A stretch of 64,000 nt of DNA from positions 806,001 to 870,000 of the forward strand of contig WHVD01000020.1 of NCBI GenBank assembly GCA_015178975.1, in the 5' to 3' direction. The stretch's first letter is position 1. Every line of letters starts with the position of its first letter. The position numbers and the translations under genes were made by a program. Shown here piece after piece: positions 10,896-22,774 of the stretch. Source of the stretch: Hysterangium stoloniferum. Lineage: Eukaryota > Basidiomycota > Agaricomycetes > Hysterangiales > Hysterangiaceae. A model generated the notes under the pieces. That model was not told the origin of the DNA and ran no database searches. It saw only the letters and a program-made list of their open reading frames with translations.

Positions 10896-12800
10896 ATGGA
10901 CATTGCAGCCATTGTTGTCGAAGTCGCTGGCGATGCCGTTCCATTGCCGGGCTTAAAGAGTGCAGCAACCCTTGTTTTGGAGATTATGAACGTTATAAAG
11001 GCAGGTCGTCTGCATCATCACCAGTTTAAGAGCTGATGTGGATCATATTTCACAATCATCAGGCAAGCGGGGAGCAAAACGAGAGGTTGAATGACCTTGT
11101 CCGGACTACTGGACGTCGCCTCGTCGCTTTCCACGATCAGCTGAGGGGGAAGTGGGAGAATATCCCGGACAATTTCAAAACTATATTGGACGATTATCAA
11201 AAGTGAGAACTTGAGACTCACTGAGTAACCGTGATTGTTAAATAAATTGACTGTTTCAGTGCATTTGAGGATGTTCTTGCGCTTGCAAGGTCATACACAC
11301 CAAGAAGGGGTCTCAAAGCACACGTCGTGTCTTGGATGCGACAACGAGATAAGTCTATCGCCAAACTGGAAAGGCGATTGGAAGAAGCGGAGAAAGAGGC
11401 AATGGTGCGTGCTGAAAGTGACACTCAGAGTCGTTGGTTATGCATATTGGCTCTTAGATGTACTTTTCGCTGGATACCTCATTAGCCGTCGCTCAACTCG
11501 TAGCCGTCGATGATCCCAGAATGGACGATATCATCCTTGATTCGTTTTCGTCGGTCACGGGCAGAGGAAAGAACGATATTAGTGAACACGTACGCCTGTT
11601 CTGCCATCACAAAATATCATGCACGTGGGCTTATAGTAATGATATAGTGTTTGGTTCATAGACGGGATTTCCAAGTGTTACGCACCATATCAATCACGAA
11701 CCATAATTATTATGAAGATGAAAGGGCAGGAAATCATCGGGTCGCCTTGCGGTGGAGTGTCAAACTTTGTGAGACGAAGACTGAAAGTGACAGTAAGTCG
11801 GTATTGGTCAAAATATACGAAGGCGGGAGACCCACATGGGATTTGAGACACAAAAAGGTACGAGCCCCGCTTTGGCTGGTTTGGGTGTCTGAAATTATTT
11901 GCAACGTATCCCACTTTTGATATAGTTTCAACGCGACCTTACTTCCTATCAAGACGTGTGGTAAGAATGCAACCTATCAGACTAAATAACCCAGGTAGTC
12001 CAATCACATTCATGTTCAGGGACCCTAGCATTGCTGAGTTCTTGGGCTACAGTAACGCACGAGACAATGTACTTTTCCAAGTTTTCCGTAATCCGTACCC
12101 TGAACCTGAGGACGCATGCAAATGGCTCGAACGCACTAGCTCATCCGATGTGAGAGAAACCATTTTGGGACTATGTGTAACGAAGTACGCTCAGTGAACA
12201 CGTAAGAATGGTTCAACTGTATTTGCTACCTGTAACGAAGTACGCTACGACGTATTTAGTGAGCTGATTGTAACTGAACTATAGAAATAATAACATACCT
12301 CAGTGAACACGTAAGAATGGTTCAACTGAGGTATGAGGCCGCTACTGTGCTGGCTTAAATAGGTTTCGGACATGGGAGAAAAAAGAGAACTACAATATTT
12401 GTACACGTATCAAGGCACGCAATGTCTTGGTATGGTCGTGTTAACTTGACATAGAATAAGGCGGTACTACTTAGCGTTGTCTTGTAGACTTGACGTAGGC
12501 TCGGGCGCTCGAGTCTATCTCAACACTATGGGAGATGGTGAATGAAATTACTCGCGATATTTACAAGCTAACGCGATATACTTTAGAGGGATTCTTACAA
12601 TGTGACGTACTTGGATACCTTCTCTCCCGCAAATGCTGATGTGACCATGTGTCATTAGGAATTATGGGATTTCTGTGCAAACAACGAAATTGATATTACA
12701 AACTTCCTAGTTCGTTAATTCGACTGACATCAGATGTCAATTATAACTTTGTCTATTCAGTTTTATCTTCCCGGTGATTCAATTGTCACTGTCACAGACG
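10896..12800 (+). pseudogene. Cassette gene copy A (MLKL_NTD-like/kinase-like), disrupted
   Basis: Same gene as the intact copy C. Exon 1 is 10896-11000 (35 codons, ending IMNVIK), exon 2 11063-11202, exon 3 from 11260, followed by the kinase-like exons to about 12797. Lesions: the first intron begins GCAGGT where other copies have GTAGGT or GTGGGT (a possible GC-AG intron); a 350-bp solo LTR (12176-12525) sits in exon 7 after TTTTGGGACTATG; and exon 9 is cut after VTVTD at about 12797, where an unrelated join leads back to exon 4 sequence. No divergent membrane-protein partner is present. Confidence 0.75.
12176..12525. mobile_element. Solo LTR, 350 bp, in copy A exon 7
   Basis: It begins TGTAACGAAG and ends CTCAACA, flanked by the 5-bp direct repeat CTATG (12171-12175 and 12526-12530). 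The two sides join back to the exon sequence seen intact in copies B and C. Inside, CAGTGAACACGTAAGAATGG occurs twice and GTAACGAAGTACGCT twice. The transcription direction is not determined. Confidence 0.85.
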
Positions 12801-13404
12801 ATCAATGGCTAATCCCCCTTAGCACATCATGGTACTTGATTCGTTGTCGTCCATCACGGGCAGAGGTAGAAACGATATTAGTGAACGCGTACGCCCGTTC
12901 GGTCATCTCACAGATCATCCTCGTGAGCTTATCGTAATGAGAAAGTATTTGATCGACCGAAGAACTTGCAACTGTTACACACCTTATCGGTCGCGACCCT
13001 CAATGATTAATATTATGAAAAGGCAGGAAATCATCAGGTCACCTTGCGGTGGAGTGTTAAACTTTGTGAAGCGAAGACTGAAAGCGACGGCAAGCCGGTT
13101 CTGGTCAAAATGTACGAGGCGGGAGACCCACTTGGGATTTGAGACACAAAGAGGTACGAGTTCTATTTTGGCTGGGTTGAATTTCAGAAACTATTTGCAA
13201 CATATCACACTTTGATGTAGTTTCCACGCTACCTCGTTTCCTATCAAGACGTGTGGTAAGAATGCACCACATCAGATTAAATAATCCAAGTAGTCCAATC
13301 ACATTCATGTTCAGGGACCCTAACATTGCTGCGTTCTTGGGGTACAATAACGCACAAGACAATGTACTTTTCCAAGTTTTCCATAATCCGGGCTCTGAAC
13401 CTGC
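12801..13404 (+). pseudogene. Chimeric internal fragment of cassette gene (exons 4-7)
   Basis: It starts with an upstream-region piece (AGCACATCATGGTAC) fused directly to exon 4 sequence (DSLSSITGRGRNDIS), then exons 5-7 up to FRDPNIAAFLGYNN and VFHNPGSEP. It breaks at 13404 against block X. Exon 5 is frame-damaged. The same exon-7/block-X junction recurs at 20440, so the join predates a duplication. Confidence 0.7.
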
Positions 13405-13802
13405 CTCCCCATTGCACGAAGGTTAAGTTTCGGACCCGTTTCTTCTTGCTCCGTTCCCACCCACTATTCGAAGCAGCCAAGGGTACATTCCGAAATTCCG
13501 AGTGAGAATAGCTAGTTAATAAATACCCAGAAGCAACTCAAACATAAAGATGATTCATAATATATATTTTACAAGATAGTAAAAAGAGAAGGTAGAAATC
13601 ATGGGTCTCGATTCGCCATGAACCAATAAACATGACAGTCTCACAATATAGAGTAGTATCTGTTGATAATGGTTCAACTTCGGAATGAGTTGGCCGTATT
13701 TCCCTCATATGAAGGCTTTCCCAAAACACCGCTTCCTGGTGAAATGCTAATTTGCCGGGACGTGTCGCAGTGTTTGGTTTGTTTGTTGTTGGTTAGGCAC
13801 TT

Positions 13803-14060
13803 TTGGTACGAACCTTTGATTACTTATGTAATCTTATATTGATCAGTCCGGTGAATTTCATTGTAGCGGCAATCACTGAAATTGGTCGGCTATGCATTCG
13901 TACCCTTCGAAATGAGATGAACGACTGGGAAGAAGCAAGGAGCGCTGAGGAAGAATTAAATACCTCATCCGTCACCCTGACGTCACTGAAAATCAGTACC
14001 GAATCTAGTGTGGGAATCGACTGCCCGATCTGCTCCCCGATTACACTGTGGAATCTGTAG
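13803..14060 (+). pseudogene. Small frame, EARSAEEE-type, copy 1
   Basis: An 85-codon plus-strand frame of unknown function. It holds NDWEEARSAEEELNTSSVTL, with the acidic unit once; the homologous frame at 21215 has it three times. The middle is conserved between the two copies (TSSVTLTSLxISTESSV), but the frame shifts near the C-terminus, giving different ends. It may be part of a longer decayed gene. Confidence 0.3.
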
Positions 14061-14365
14061 AACTCATCCAGAGCCGGAGTTACGTGGTGATTTTCATTCC
14101 CCTTTGATGAGCTGGAAGCCTGTCGATCGGTAAAAGGCTATAGGTAATAATTATGTCATGAGAAGATTTTGACACTTCAGCCCATTCCATGGTATTCATT
14201 CACTAGGAGTTGGGCATCCCACTGCGCATGGTATGGTATACTCTCTCCTAAATACATATTCTAGCCTCAAGCATGAATAAGCAAACTTACGCTATTATGA
14301 ACGCGGCCCATTCATGTTTATGGAGGCAGTAGAGGGTGAAGTCAAGACACGGAACGGTGAAGATA

Positions 14366-15227
14366 CTAGGCAAATGGAGTGAAAAAGTGTACAGAATGAG
14401 AAAAGTGACCCTGAAAAAACATGACGGACATCCCCAACGAAGTAAATGCGATTAGACAGCTGGTTTTAAAGCCCATGCTTTCAAGGAGACTTTCGATACC
14501 GTGCTTATCTGTCATGTACCATTCCTGATAAAAATAAAGACCCATCTCCATCTCCGTACTTCTGAATGGCGTTTCATAACATGGGGAAGCAAAGAGTTGT
14601 TTTGTAGATCAGCAACGGCAGCATTCCAAACACAAACCTTGGTGACATTCTGTCGGCCCAAAGACAACTGGTGAATCCGAACGGCAGTGCTGACCCTATC
14701 CCATATTAGCAACAAGTAAGAACTCACCGAATGGCATATGAAGGCCCATGACGAGCAAACTTGCAAGTGCCGCTAGTGCTAGTACGAGTGCTAATACTAT
14801 GAGCAATTTGTTGTTCCGTCGATAAACGGCGTAAACCTTTAAGTTGGCAATTCAATAAATAAATGATATTGCTCTTGTATTAATGAGAGAAACCCACCGA
14901 CATAGTAGAATGACTCGGTGTAGTGTGTAGTGAGGCCTCTTCCACCGCTAATTCTGCGAGAATGGGACGCTCCAGGTAAGAAAACCAATACAAAAGAGAT
15001 AACATTCCATCGTTCCTGGCCACCCCAGAAGGGGGCACTTGGCGCATTTTGCGGCACTGATATATTTTAGACATTTTTTTTGCATAATGCACACCGTGTA
15101 ATTTAGCAGAACTCGAATACAAAATAACTATATCATACATGATTGATGAGACAAATGTGACGACGAGCGAGTGCGCCAGCTTGGATGGCAGCACCGCAAA
15201 TTCCAACAAATAAAGCCCGAAAAGCAA
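14366..15227 (-). pseudogene. Multi-pass membrane-protein-like gene, copy 1
   Basis: Minus-strand pieces separated by likely introns: LYLLEFAVL...HSLVVTFVSSIMYDIVILYSS near the start; a hydrophobic segment around 14830-14710 (VYRRNNKLLIVLALVLALAA then LLVMGLHMPF) closed by a GTGAGTTCT donor; and a later GMLPLLIYKTTLCFPMLWNAI segment. This layout (Tyr-Ala/Arg-rich loop before a hydrophobic helix, later helices, spliced) resembles fungal DUF6533-type multi-pass proteins, but I am not certain. It diverges from copy B with about 400 bases between the starts. I could not build an unbroken model. Confidence 0.4.
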
Positions 15228-15279
15228 ATCCCAATCATTGACTACTTTTTCCCATTGATTTTATCACGACGCCGTCTCA

Positions 15280-15630
15280 TACATCTTTATTCTGTATTAG
15301 CCAAGGCACAACTGACCTATCGCTACAACGCCATAGGTCTGTTAGCACATCATGGTACTTTCATTTACTCGACAAACCATTGAAAAAATCGTGCGGCTTT
15401 TTTTTAATGACGAATGATCTATCTAATCCATTATATTCTAGAAGTTCCACTACGGACAAAGTCCAACGGCCTTTGAATATATGTGTGTCGCTGTTGGGAT
15501 GAACACTGACTGCATTTCCCCTACTGACCCGGCGCTCCATCACAGGGCACAGCCAACAGTAAATACAGCGCCTCGACGTGCCAAAGAGCGACTATCCCTT
15601 ACCATCTACTAAGATCATCGATCATCGACC
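15280..15630 (+). promoter_or_regulatory. Shared intergenic promoter region, copy B
   Basis: The same region as upstream of copy A, here between the divergent membrane-protein-like gene (ending near 15227) and the ATG at 15631. It contains CTATCGCTACAACGCCATA at about 15319 and TTAGCACATCATGGTAC at about 15344. Confidence 0.5.
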
Positions 15631-18373
15631 ATGGACATTGCAGCCATTGTTGTCAAAGTCGCTGGCGATGCCGTTCCAGTCCCTGGCTTAAAGAGTGCAG
15701 CGACCCTGGTTTTGGAGATTATGAACGTTATAAAGGTAGGTCGTCTGCATCAACACCAGCTTAAGAGCTGATGTGGATCATGATTCAAAATCACCAGGCA
15801 AGCGGGGAGCAAAACGAGAGATTGAATAACCTTGTTCAGACCACTGGACGTCGCCTCGTCGCTTTCCACGATCAGCTGAGGGGGAAGTGGGAGAATATCC
15901 CGGACGATTTCAAAACTATATTGGACAATTATCAGAAGTGAGAACTTGAAATTCACTAGGTAACCGTACTTGACGAATAGATCGACTGTTTTCAGTGCAC
16001 TCGAGGATATTCTTGCGCTTGCACGGTCATACACACCAAGAAGGGGTCTCAAAGCACACGTCGTGTCTTGGATGCGACAACGAGATAAGTCTATCGCCAA
16101 ACTTGAAAGGCGATTGGAAGAAGCGGAAAAAGAGGCAATGGTGCGTGTTGAAAGTAACATTCAGAGTCGGTAGTGATACATATTGGCTCTTAGATGTATT
16201 TTTCGCTGGATACTTCATTAGCCGTCGCTCAACTCGTAGCCGTCGATGATCCCAGAATGGACGATATCATCCTTGATTCGTTTTCGTCGGTCACGGGCAG
16301 AGGAAGGAACGATATTAGTGAGCACGTACGCCTGTTCAGCCATCCCAAAATATCATGCACGTGGGCTTATAGTAATGATATAGTGTTTGGTTCATAGAAG
16401 GGATTACCAACTGTTACGCACCATATCAATCATGAACCATAGTGATCATGAAGATGAAAACGCAGAAAACCATCGGGTCGCCTTGCGGTGGAGTGTCAAA
16501 CTTTGTGAGGCGAAGACTGAAAGTGACAGTAAGTCGGTATTGGTCAAAATATACGAAGGCGGGAGACCCACATGGGATTTGAGACACAAAAAGGTGCGAG
16601 CCCCGCTTTGGCTGGTTTGGGTGTCCGAAACTATTTGCAACGTATCCCACTTTTGATATAGTTTCAACACGACCTCACTTCCTATCAAGACGTGTGGTAA
16701 GAATGCAACACATCAGACTAAATAACCCAAGTAGTCCAATCACATTCACGTTCAGGGACCCTAGCATTGCTGAGTTCTTGGGCTACAGTAACGCACGAGA
16801 CAACGTACTTTTCCAAGTTTTCCGTAATACGGGCACTGAACCAGAGGACGCATGCAAATGGCTCGAACGCACTAGATCAACCGGTGTGAGAGAAACCATT
16901 TTGGGACTATGGGAGATGGTGAATGAAATTACTCGCGATATTTACAAGCTAACGCGATATATTTTAGAGGGATTCTTACAATGTGACGTATTTAAATACC
17001 TTCTCTCCCACAAATGCTGATGTGACAGTGTGACATTAGGAATTACGGGATTTCTGTTTAAACAACGAAATTGGAATTGAAGAGCTCGTTCGTTAATTCG
17101 ACTGACATCATATGTCAATGATAACTTTGTCTATTCAGTTTTTTATGCCCGGTGATTCAATTGTCACTGTCACAGACAGTCCTGCCAATCGCCGTCATCT
17201 GAAGCTTGTGTACACCGGAACACTTGTCAGCTGTGCCCACGACAGGGGCTGGCTCCTCGGTTTTTATACCGGTCACTCTGACATGGATCCGTCATCACCG
17301 GACTGCATCGTAGACCTATTCGTGTACAACGTGAATTCATCGTATCTCAGCACGGCTTTAATGGATCAACAACTTCGAAGCTCGCACACCATTCATCAAT
17401 TGGCCAATCAACTACTGGACTTCGGGTTTCTGGAACCAATCACGGGCTCTATCGAGGATGGAGATCTGGGGTTCATCGCTTTGTGGGACGTGGGCTATCG
17501 GGATAAAGTTACAGGCCATTTTATAGTGTGTGGGAATCTACATGAGTGGTTCTCTCAAACCCTTGGTATAAAACCCTTAGTCAATGTTTGGGTTTACTCC
17601 AACGAGGGAAAGTGTAGATATTTAGACAAGCGTGTGAGTGTAACAATACGAGGTGGAAAACCAATGAGAAGGTATTTTTCGAGCTAACACACTGACCCAA
17701 TCGTTGCTCAGTTTTTTGCGGCGTAGATATACCTATGATACTGGCGAAGTCAGTATCGAAGATTTCTGCGGGCCTTATGTCAATATCGAACATGTCTGCT
17801 GGCCCTCGTGTGAAGCGCGGAAAGCATGGAGAGCATACGCACCGCTTTACATAGAGAAAAATGGGATCAAGGGTGTCTCTCCATACGAGTTGATGATCAG
17901 TAAGCACAGAAGTCTTTTGGAAATGATATTGAACCCTTTGTGGCAACAGTAAACGAATGGGAGACACAAGTAGTTGTGGAAATCCCTCAGAATTTGTTTG
18001 CTTCACTTCCCCCTTCATCAGCGTCAGAACCTGACAAAGTAATTTAGTCACTCCGGAGATGTGGAACCGCATACCATATTCCTGTTTGAACATACTTCTC
18101 CCCGTTATATTTCTGACCCCTCGGGGGGACCTGTCTTGGATGTGCAATTGCGCGCTTCTTATGATGCGGAGCCCAGTTGGATAAATGACCCTGTGTGGCC
18201 GGACACGGGATTTGAGCCACACCCGTAAGCGTCGATGTTCTCCTTATTTAATTTAATAGTATTAACGTCTTGAATAAGGCTGATACGTTATTTTCAACTC
18301 CCTAGGTGCATATGGGAGGAGGATTAAACTCGGACACGATCACACCCATCGAAAATTTTCTTGTCACGTCTAG
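15631..18373 (+). pseudogene. Cassette gene copy B (MLKL_NTD-like/kinase-like), probably defective
   Basis: Full-length relative of copy C. Exon 1 15631-15735, exon 2 15798-15937, exon 3 from 15996; the kinase-like exons follow (VLVKIYEGGRPTW near 16535, exon 7 IAEFLGYSN near 16765), then the large C-terminal exon from about 17155 and the last exons to a stop at 18371. Most exons are open. Two splice sites used in copy C are changed: the intron 3 donor reads GG instead of GT (near 16170), and the last acceptor TTTTCAG is TTTTCAA, leaving only CCCTAG. A protein could arise only through alternative splicing. A USP fragment lies downstream. Confidence 0.7.
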
Positions 18374-18479
18374 TTATATTATTCTGAGATATTAAAACAT
18401 TTTATTTACTGGATCTCTGGAGACTCTTCCCATAATTCAATTGTGAACAGAAAATGTAAGAATATTGTATAGTTATTTT

Positions 18480-20240
18480 ATGCGAATATTAATATTCAAA
18501 AGTATATGTAAAATTCTTCGTGTAATTGTGTGACATCGCGTGACATGTGCTCCAAGCACGAGTCCAACGTCTTGCACTTATTCTTTCATGATCTTTTCAG
18601 AGAGACGAAACAGCACAATGCTTTCACAAAATTCCTCCTTTCTCACACTCGAAATGAGATTTCACTTATTATGCTTACGTGCTTGCTATCCACGCGATCT
18701 AATGGGGCCTCAAGGCATCGACGTGTGCCTGCCGTGCTTTCATGGAGAGTGTGTAGGGGACGATGTGAAGCGGATGCATGTGCACTTGCATTATGGGATG
18801 CTTGGGTATCCGTTTATGTGAAGAGCATGCTGGAACCGAACCCCAAACGAGTGAGTAGGGTATTCTTTTTGTTCTGTGAGCATGTGAGTATGAGCTGGGA
18901 CGCTTGATGATTGAGTTGGTGGCGTTGCTGACAGAACAGCAGCTTACCGCCGCTCAAGGACATTGTTACTGTCGAGGAGAGCGAGAAGGACAATTATGAG
19001 TTTATGCCAACAGTGAAATATTGGGGTTGTCTTGGACAAGGACGGAGGTCATTTCTTGAAGGCTCAGAGTCGAGTCATCCCGAGGTACGTCATACTAATG
19101 TAATTTTTCGACCCCGTCTTCCCTGCAGGACTGACAGGACTCCGCAATCTCGGAAACAGCTGCTACATGGCATCAACATCGATATTCACACTTCCAGCCT
19201 TCCGCATATACCATACCTGATCCTTTCTCACCCACGCCTGTTCCTGCACCGAAGAGCCCCCCATATCCTGTTTTGACCTTCAGATGCGCAAAATAGCGGA
19301 CTGAATCCGTCCAGGCTGGTTATCGTACCCTCGTAGCCTTTTCCCATCTCACGGGGCCGGTGTACCTACCCCAGCGGAAGTGCTGGCGAGGCCGTGCAAC
19401 CAATACCATCGACGGTGATCCCTCGTTAATACTCCACGCCACTGCACGTATTCCAAGAAACCATCAAACCCACCATGTTCAAATCCCTCATCGGCAGAGT
19501 CCACGAGAAATTCTCGATGACGAAACAGCAAGACTCGCAAGAGTTCTGCGCATATATATTCTTAAAGTCCTGCGTCAACACGCTAAACACACGTCCCGGA
19601 GCCGGAGCCTACTGTCATCTTCTGCTTTGAGGTGGAGCAAGAGTTACGGTATATGTAGTGCAAGGGGGTTTGCGGTATCGTGTGGACGAGCATGATGATT
19701 TGAGAGTAGGTATCCCATCCCGACTTTGGAGAGGTGTTGTATGGGCGGGGGAAGCTGCGTGAGTGCGTAGGGGACGGGATGGGTAAGCCTGTGGTTTAGC
19801 ACCCGCGTCCGCGGTGTGAGGCAGGGGTTCTACCGCAGACGTAAGTCTTTCATAGCGTCGTCTCGGTACTATAAGCTGATACCGACTAGGTCATGGATGC
19901 GTTTCCAGACGTGCACGTGTTGCGACTTTCCCTGATATCTTTGTTGTACATGCGACGAATTTTCTGCACATGAGCTCGGTACCTACAAAACGTGGTCAGC
20001 GATGGTTATTCTCCCTTCATCTCTTGCCCTATTCATCCATTTCGTTCTATCCCAGATCGATGGTTACACTTGGAGACCTTTTCGCTGCTTCTTTTGGACC
20101 CGGTGTAAAATAGGTACTAATAAAGGCAGGAGTGTGACCTGGGAAGCTTTGCTGATTGTGCTGGTGGTGTTGATGGCGCTGGCGGCGTTGGTGGTTGGTG
20201 GCGTCAGTGGCGTTGGTGATAAACAGTAGCAGTCCGCCGG
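18480..20240 (+). pseudogene. USP5/UBP14-like deubiquitinase fragment, copy B
   Basis: Pieces in order: GIDVCLPCFHGEC and a MHVHLHYG stretch like the variant zf-UBP of USP5/UBP14 (18715-18830); a KDIVTVEESEKDNYEFMPTV linker (18955-19015); then, after an intron ending near 19130, GLTGLRNLGNSCYMAST, the USP Cys box; then MFKSLIGRVHEKFSMTKQQD and SQEFCAYIF (19470-19560), the second USP box with Phe changed to Cys; and a piece near 19950-20030 resembling FPDIFVVHATNF...VPTK, usually ahead of the catalytic His. The second zf-UBP, the His region and UBA domains are not visible. Frames are broken. It lies downstream of copy B in the same orientation. Confidence 0.6.
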
Positions 20241-20440
20241 TTAAGAACCTAGCTACTGTTGAGGAGAAGGGGAAGGACATGCCTGAGTTAACAGTATAAC
20301 GACAGTGAGGTATTGCGCGTGTCATGACAAATAAACCCAAGTAGTCCAATCACGTTCATGTTCAGGGACCCTAGCGTTGCTGTGTTCTTGGGCCACAGTA
20401 ACACACAAGAGCATGTAAACTTTCTGTAGTTCGGGCTCTG
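20241..20440 (+). pseudogene. zf-UBP linker remnant joined to cassette exon 7 fragment
   Basis: 20241-20290 repeats the VEE-type linker of the USP gene (TACTGTTGAGGAGAAGG). From about 20325 it is exon 7 of the cassette gene (ITFMFRDPS-like, FLGHSNT) up to GGCTCTGAACCT, where block X starts. It shows the same breakpoint as 13404. Confidence 0.6.
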
Positions 20441-21214
20441 AACCTCCACCTCCCTCCTCATAGCACGAAGATTAATTTCCGGACCTGTTTCTTTTTGTTC
20501 CGTTCCCACCGACTCATCGAAGCAGTCAAGAGGTACATTCAGATCTCCCGAGTGAGAATAGCGAGTTAAAGAATACCCAGAATCAACTAACACATAAAGA
20601 TGATTTGTAATATATATGGATACATGATAGTAGGAACAGAAGATAGGAATATTGTGTCTCGGTTTACTATGAAACAATAAACATCACAATCCCACAATAT
20701 AGAGTAGTATCTGTTCAGAACGGTTCGACTCTATATGAGCTCAGACATTCGGAATGAGGTGGCCGTATTTCCCTCATACGAAGGCTTTGCCGAAACACCG
20801 CTTCCTGATCAAATACTAAGTTGCCGGGACGCGTCACTGTGTTTGGTTCCTTTGTTGTTGGTTAGCATTGTTCGAGGCACTTTTGGTCCCACGTCATGTG
20901 CCCGCACATGCTGTAGTGTGAGGGGCGCACAAAAGATATTTACCGTTCAAACCTTGCAACGTTGTTGAGTGTGGCAGAAGGACTTTTGCATCTCTAACGG
21001 GACATATTGTTGAATAGGCCAGATCATGCAAAACAACAAAGTTTATATATTTTATCCGAAATTTTCAAATATATTAGTGGAAGAAATTTTACACCCTCTT
21101 CGCTAAATACTTGCCAAAACACAAGGATTACGTACCTTTGATTATTTAATCTTATATTGATCAGTTCAGTCTGGTGAATTTCATTGTAGCGGCAATCACT
21201 GGAATTGGTCGGCT

Positions 21215-21499
21215 ATGCACTCGTATGGGGGAAATAACACTCTTCGGAATGAGATAAACGACTGGGAAGAAGCAAGGAGCGCTCGGGAAGAAGCAAGGAG
21301 CGCTCGGGAAGAAGCAAGGAGCGCTCGGGAAGAATTAACTACCTCATCCGTTACCCTGACGTCATTGAGAATCAGTACCGAATCTAGTGTGGCAAATCGA
21401 CTGCCCGATCTGCTCCCCGATTGCACGGTGGAATCTGTAGAACTCATCCAGGGCCGGAGTTACAGTGGTGATTTTCACTTCTCTTTGATGAGCTGGTAG
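21215..21499 (+). CDS. Small hypothetical protein with EARSARE repeats
   Basis: A 94-codon frame of unknown function. Residues ~19-39 are three perfect repeats of a 7-residue acidic/basic unit (EEARSAR) that would extend a charged helix, followed by a Ser/Thr-rich stretch (ELTTSSVTLTSLRISTESS). Only one repeat is present in the paralogous copy at 13803, so the array expanded after the duplication. It may belong to a larger gene. Confidence 0.3.
   Translation: MHSYGGNNTLRNEINDWEEARSAREEARSAREEARSAREELTTSSVTLTSLRISTESSVANRLPDLLPDCTVESVELIQGRSYSGDFHFSLMSW
21266..21328 (+). repeat. 21-bp tandem repeat, three units
   Basis: Three identical 21-bp units starting GAAGAAGCAAGGAGCGCTCG at 21266, 21287 and 21308. 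The length keeps the reading frame. The homologous site near 13930 has a single unit. Confidence 0.95.
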
Positions 21500-21685
21500 C
21501 CTGTCGATCGGGTAAAAGGCTGTAGGTAACAATTGTGTCATGAGAAATTTTCGACACTTCAGCTCATTCCATGGTATGGTATATTTTCGTCTCAATACAT
21601 ATTCTCGCCTCGAGCCTGAATAAGCAAAAGTGGTTTAACTTACGATATGATGAACATGCCCCAGGGGGGGCAGTAGAGGGTGAAG

Positions 21686-22717
21686 TCAATACAGAGAACG
21701 GTGAAGATACTGGAAAAATTGTGTTAAAAAGTGTACAAAATGAGAAATGAGACCCCGAACAAACGCGACGGACATTCCCACCGAAGTAAATGAGACTGGA
21801 CAGCTGGGTTTTAAGCCCATGCTTTCAAGGAGACTTGGGACGCTGTGCTTACCTGTCATGTACCATTCCTCACAAAAATAGAGATCCATATCCATCTCGG
21901 TAATTCTGAATTACCTCCCATAACATGAGGAAGCAAAGAATTGTTTCATAGATCAGCAATGGCAGCACTGCAAACGCAGACTTTGGTGGCATTCCACCAA
22001 CAGAAAGCAAGCGTTGAGTCCGAAAGGCGGTGCTGACCCTAATCCATATTAACAACAAGTTGGAAATATAAGAACTCACCGAATGGCATATGAAGGCCCA
22101 TCACGAGCAAACTTGCAAGTACTATAAGCGAATTGTTGTTCCGTCGATAAACCGCATAAACCTTTTTTTAAGTTGGTGTAACTTACAGTAATAACTAAAT
22201 GACATTGATCTTGTATTAATGAGAGAAACCACCCGACATAGTAGAATGACTTGATGCAGTGTGTAGTGAGGCCTCTTCCACCGCTAATTCTGCGAGAATG
22301 GGACGCTCCAGGTAAGAAAACCAATACAACAGAGACAACAAAATGTTACTTACTTTTCACTAATACCCTGCTCCAGTCTCGAGACCGGGTACCACTTCCC
22401 GGCCACATCGCCAACCCGTCATCGCGGCGCTGCCTTCGGCAACGTCCTCCCATGCCATACTAACGCTCGTCATCAGCGACAACGAGCTCGCGTGCCATCG
22501 TTGCGCGCCACCCCAGAAGGGCACACTTGGCGCATTTTGCGGCACTGATATATTTTGGGCATTTTTTTTTCGCATAACGCACATCGTGTGATTTAGCAGA
22601 ATTGGAATACAAAATAGTTATATCATACATGATTGGTGAGACAAAGGTGACGACGAGCGAGTGCGCCAGTTTGGATAGCAGCACCGCAAATTCCAACAAA
22701 TAAAGCCCGAAAAGCAA
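21686..22717 (-). pseudogene. Multi-pass membrane-protein-like gene, copy 2
   Basis: Homologous to 14366-15227. Conserved segments: FAVLLSKLAHSLVVTFVSPI near the start, SLPGASHSRRISGGRGL in the middle exon, a hydrophobic LLVMGLHMPF segment at about 22110-22080 and FALLPLLIYETILCFLMLW near 21990-21920, then PSLLESMGLKPSC at 21830. About 140 extra bases in the second exon region encode MAWEDVAEGSAAMTGWRCG-like sequence, also present in the 54.6 kb copy. Splicing is not resolved. Its start lies 411 bases from the ATG of copy C on the opposite strand. Confidence 0.4.
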
Positions 22718-22774
22718 ATCTCAATCATAGACTACTTTTTCCAATCGATTTTATTACGACGCCGTCTTATACAT

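Larger units (their letters stand above)
13405..15400. repeat. Segmental duplication block X, copy 1
   Basis: This is collinear with 20440-22860. It contains a small plus-strand frame, the minus-strand membrane-protein-like gene and the start of the shared upstream region of copy B. The two copies share junctions, ATG positions and many small motifs (GTATTTCCCTCATA, GGCGGTGCTGACCCTA), with indels. It marks the left part of one cassette unit. Confidence 0.8.
20441..22774. repeat. Segmental duplication block X, copy 2
   Basis: Collinear with 13405-15280, but longer: it has an extra ~220 bases around 20870-21130 and an extra ~140 bases near 22345-22490 inside the membrane-protein-like gene. It contains the 21-bp tandem repeat and the second membrane-protein-like copy, and leads into copy C. 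Confidence 0.8.

Noticed and set aside
20698..20735. tRNA-like hairpin with GGTTCGACTC
   Set aside because: An 8-bp stem TATAGAGT/ACTCTATA is real but there is no D arm, anticodon arm or acceptor, and the sister copy near 13655 lost the stem.
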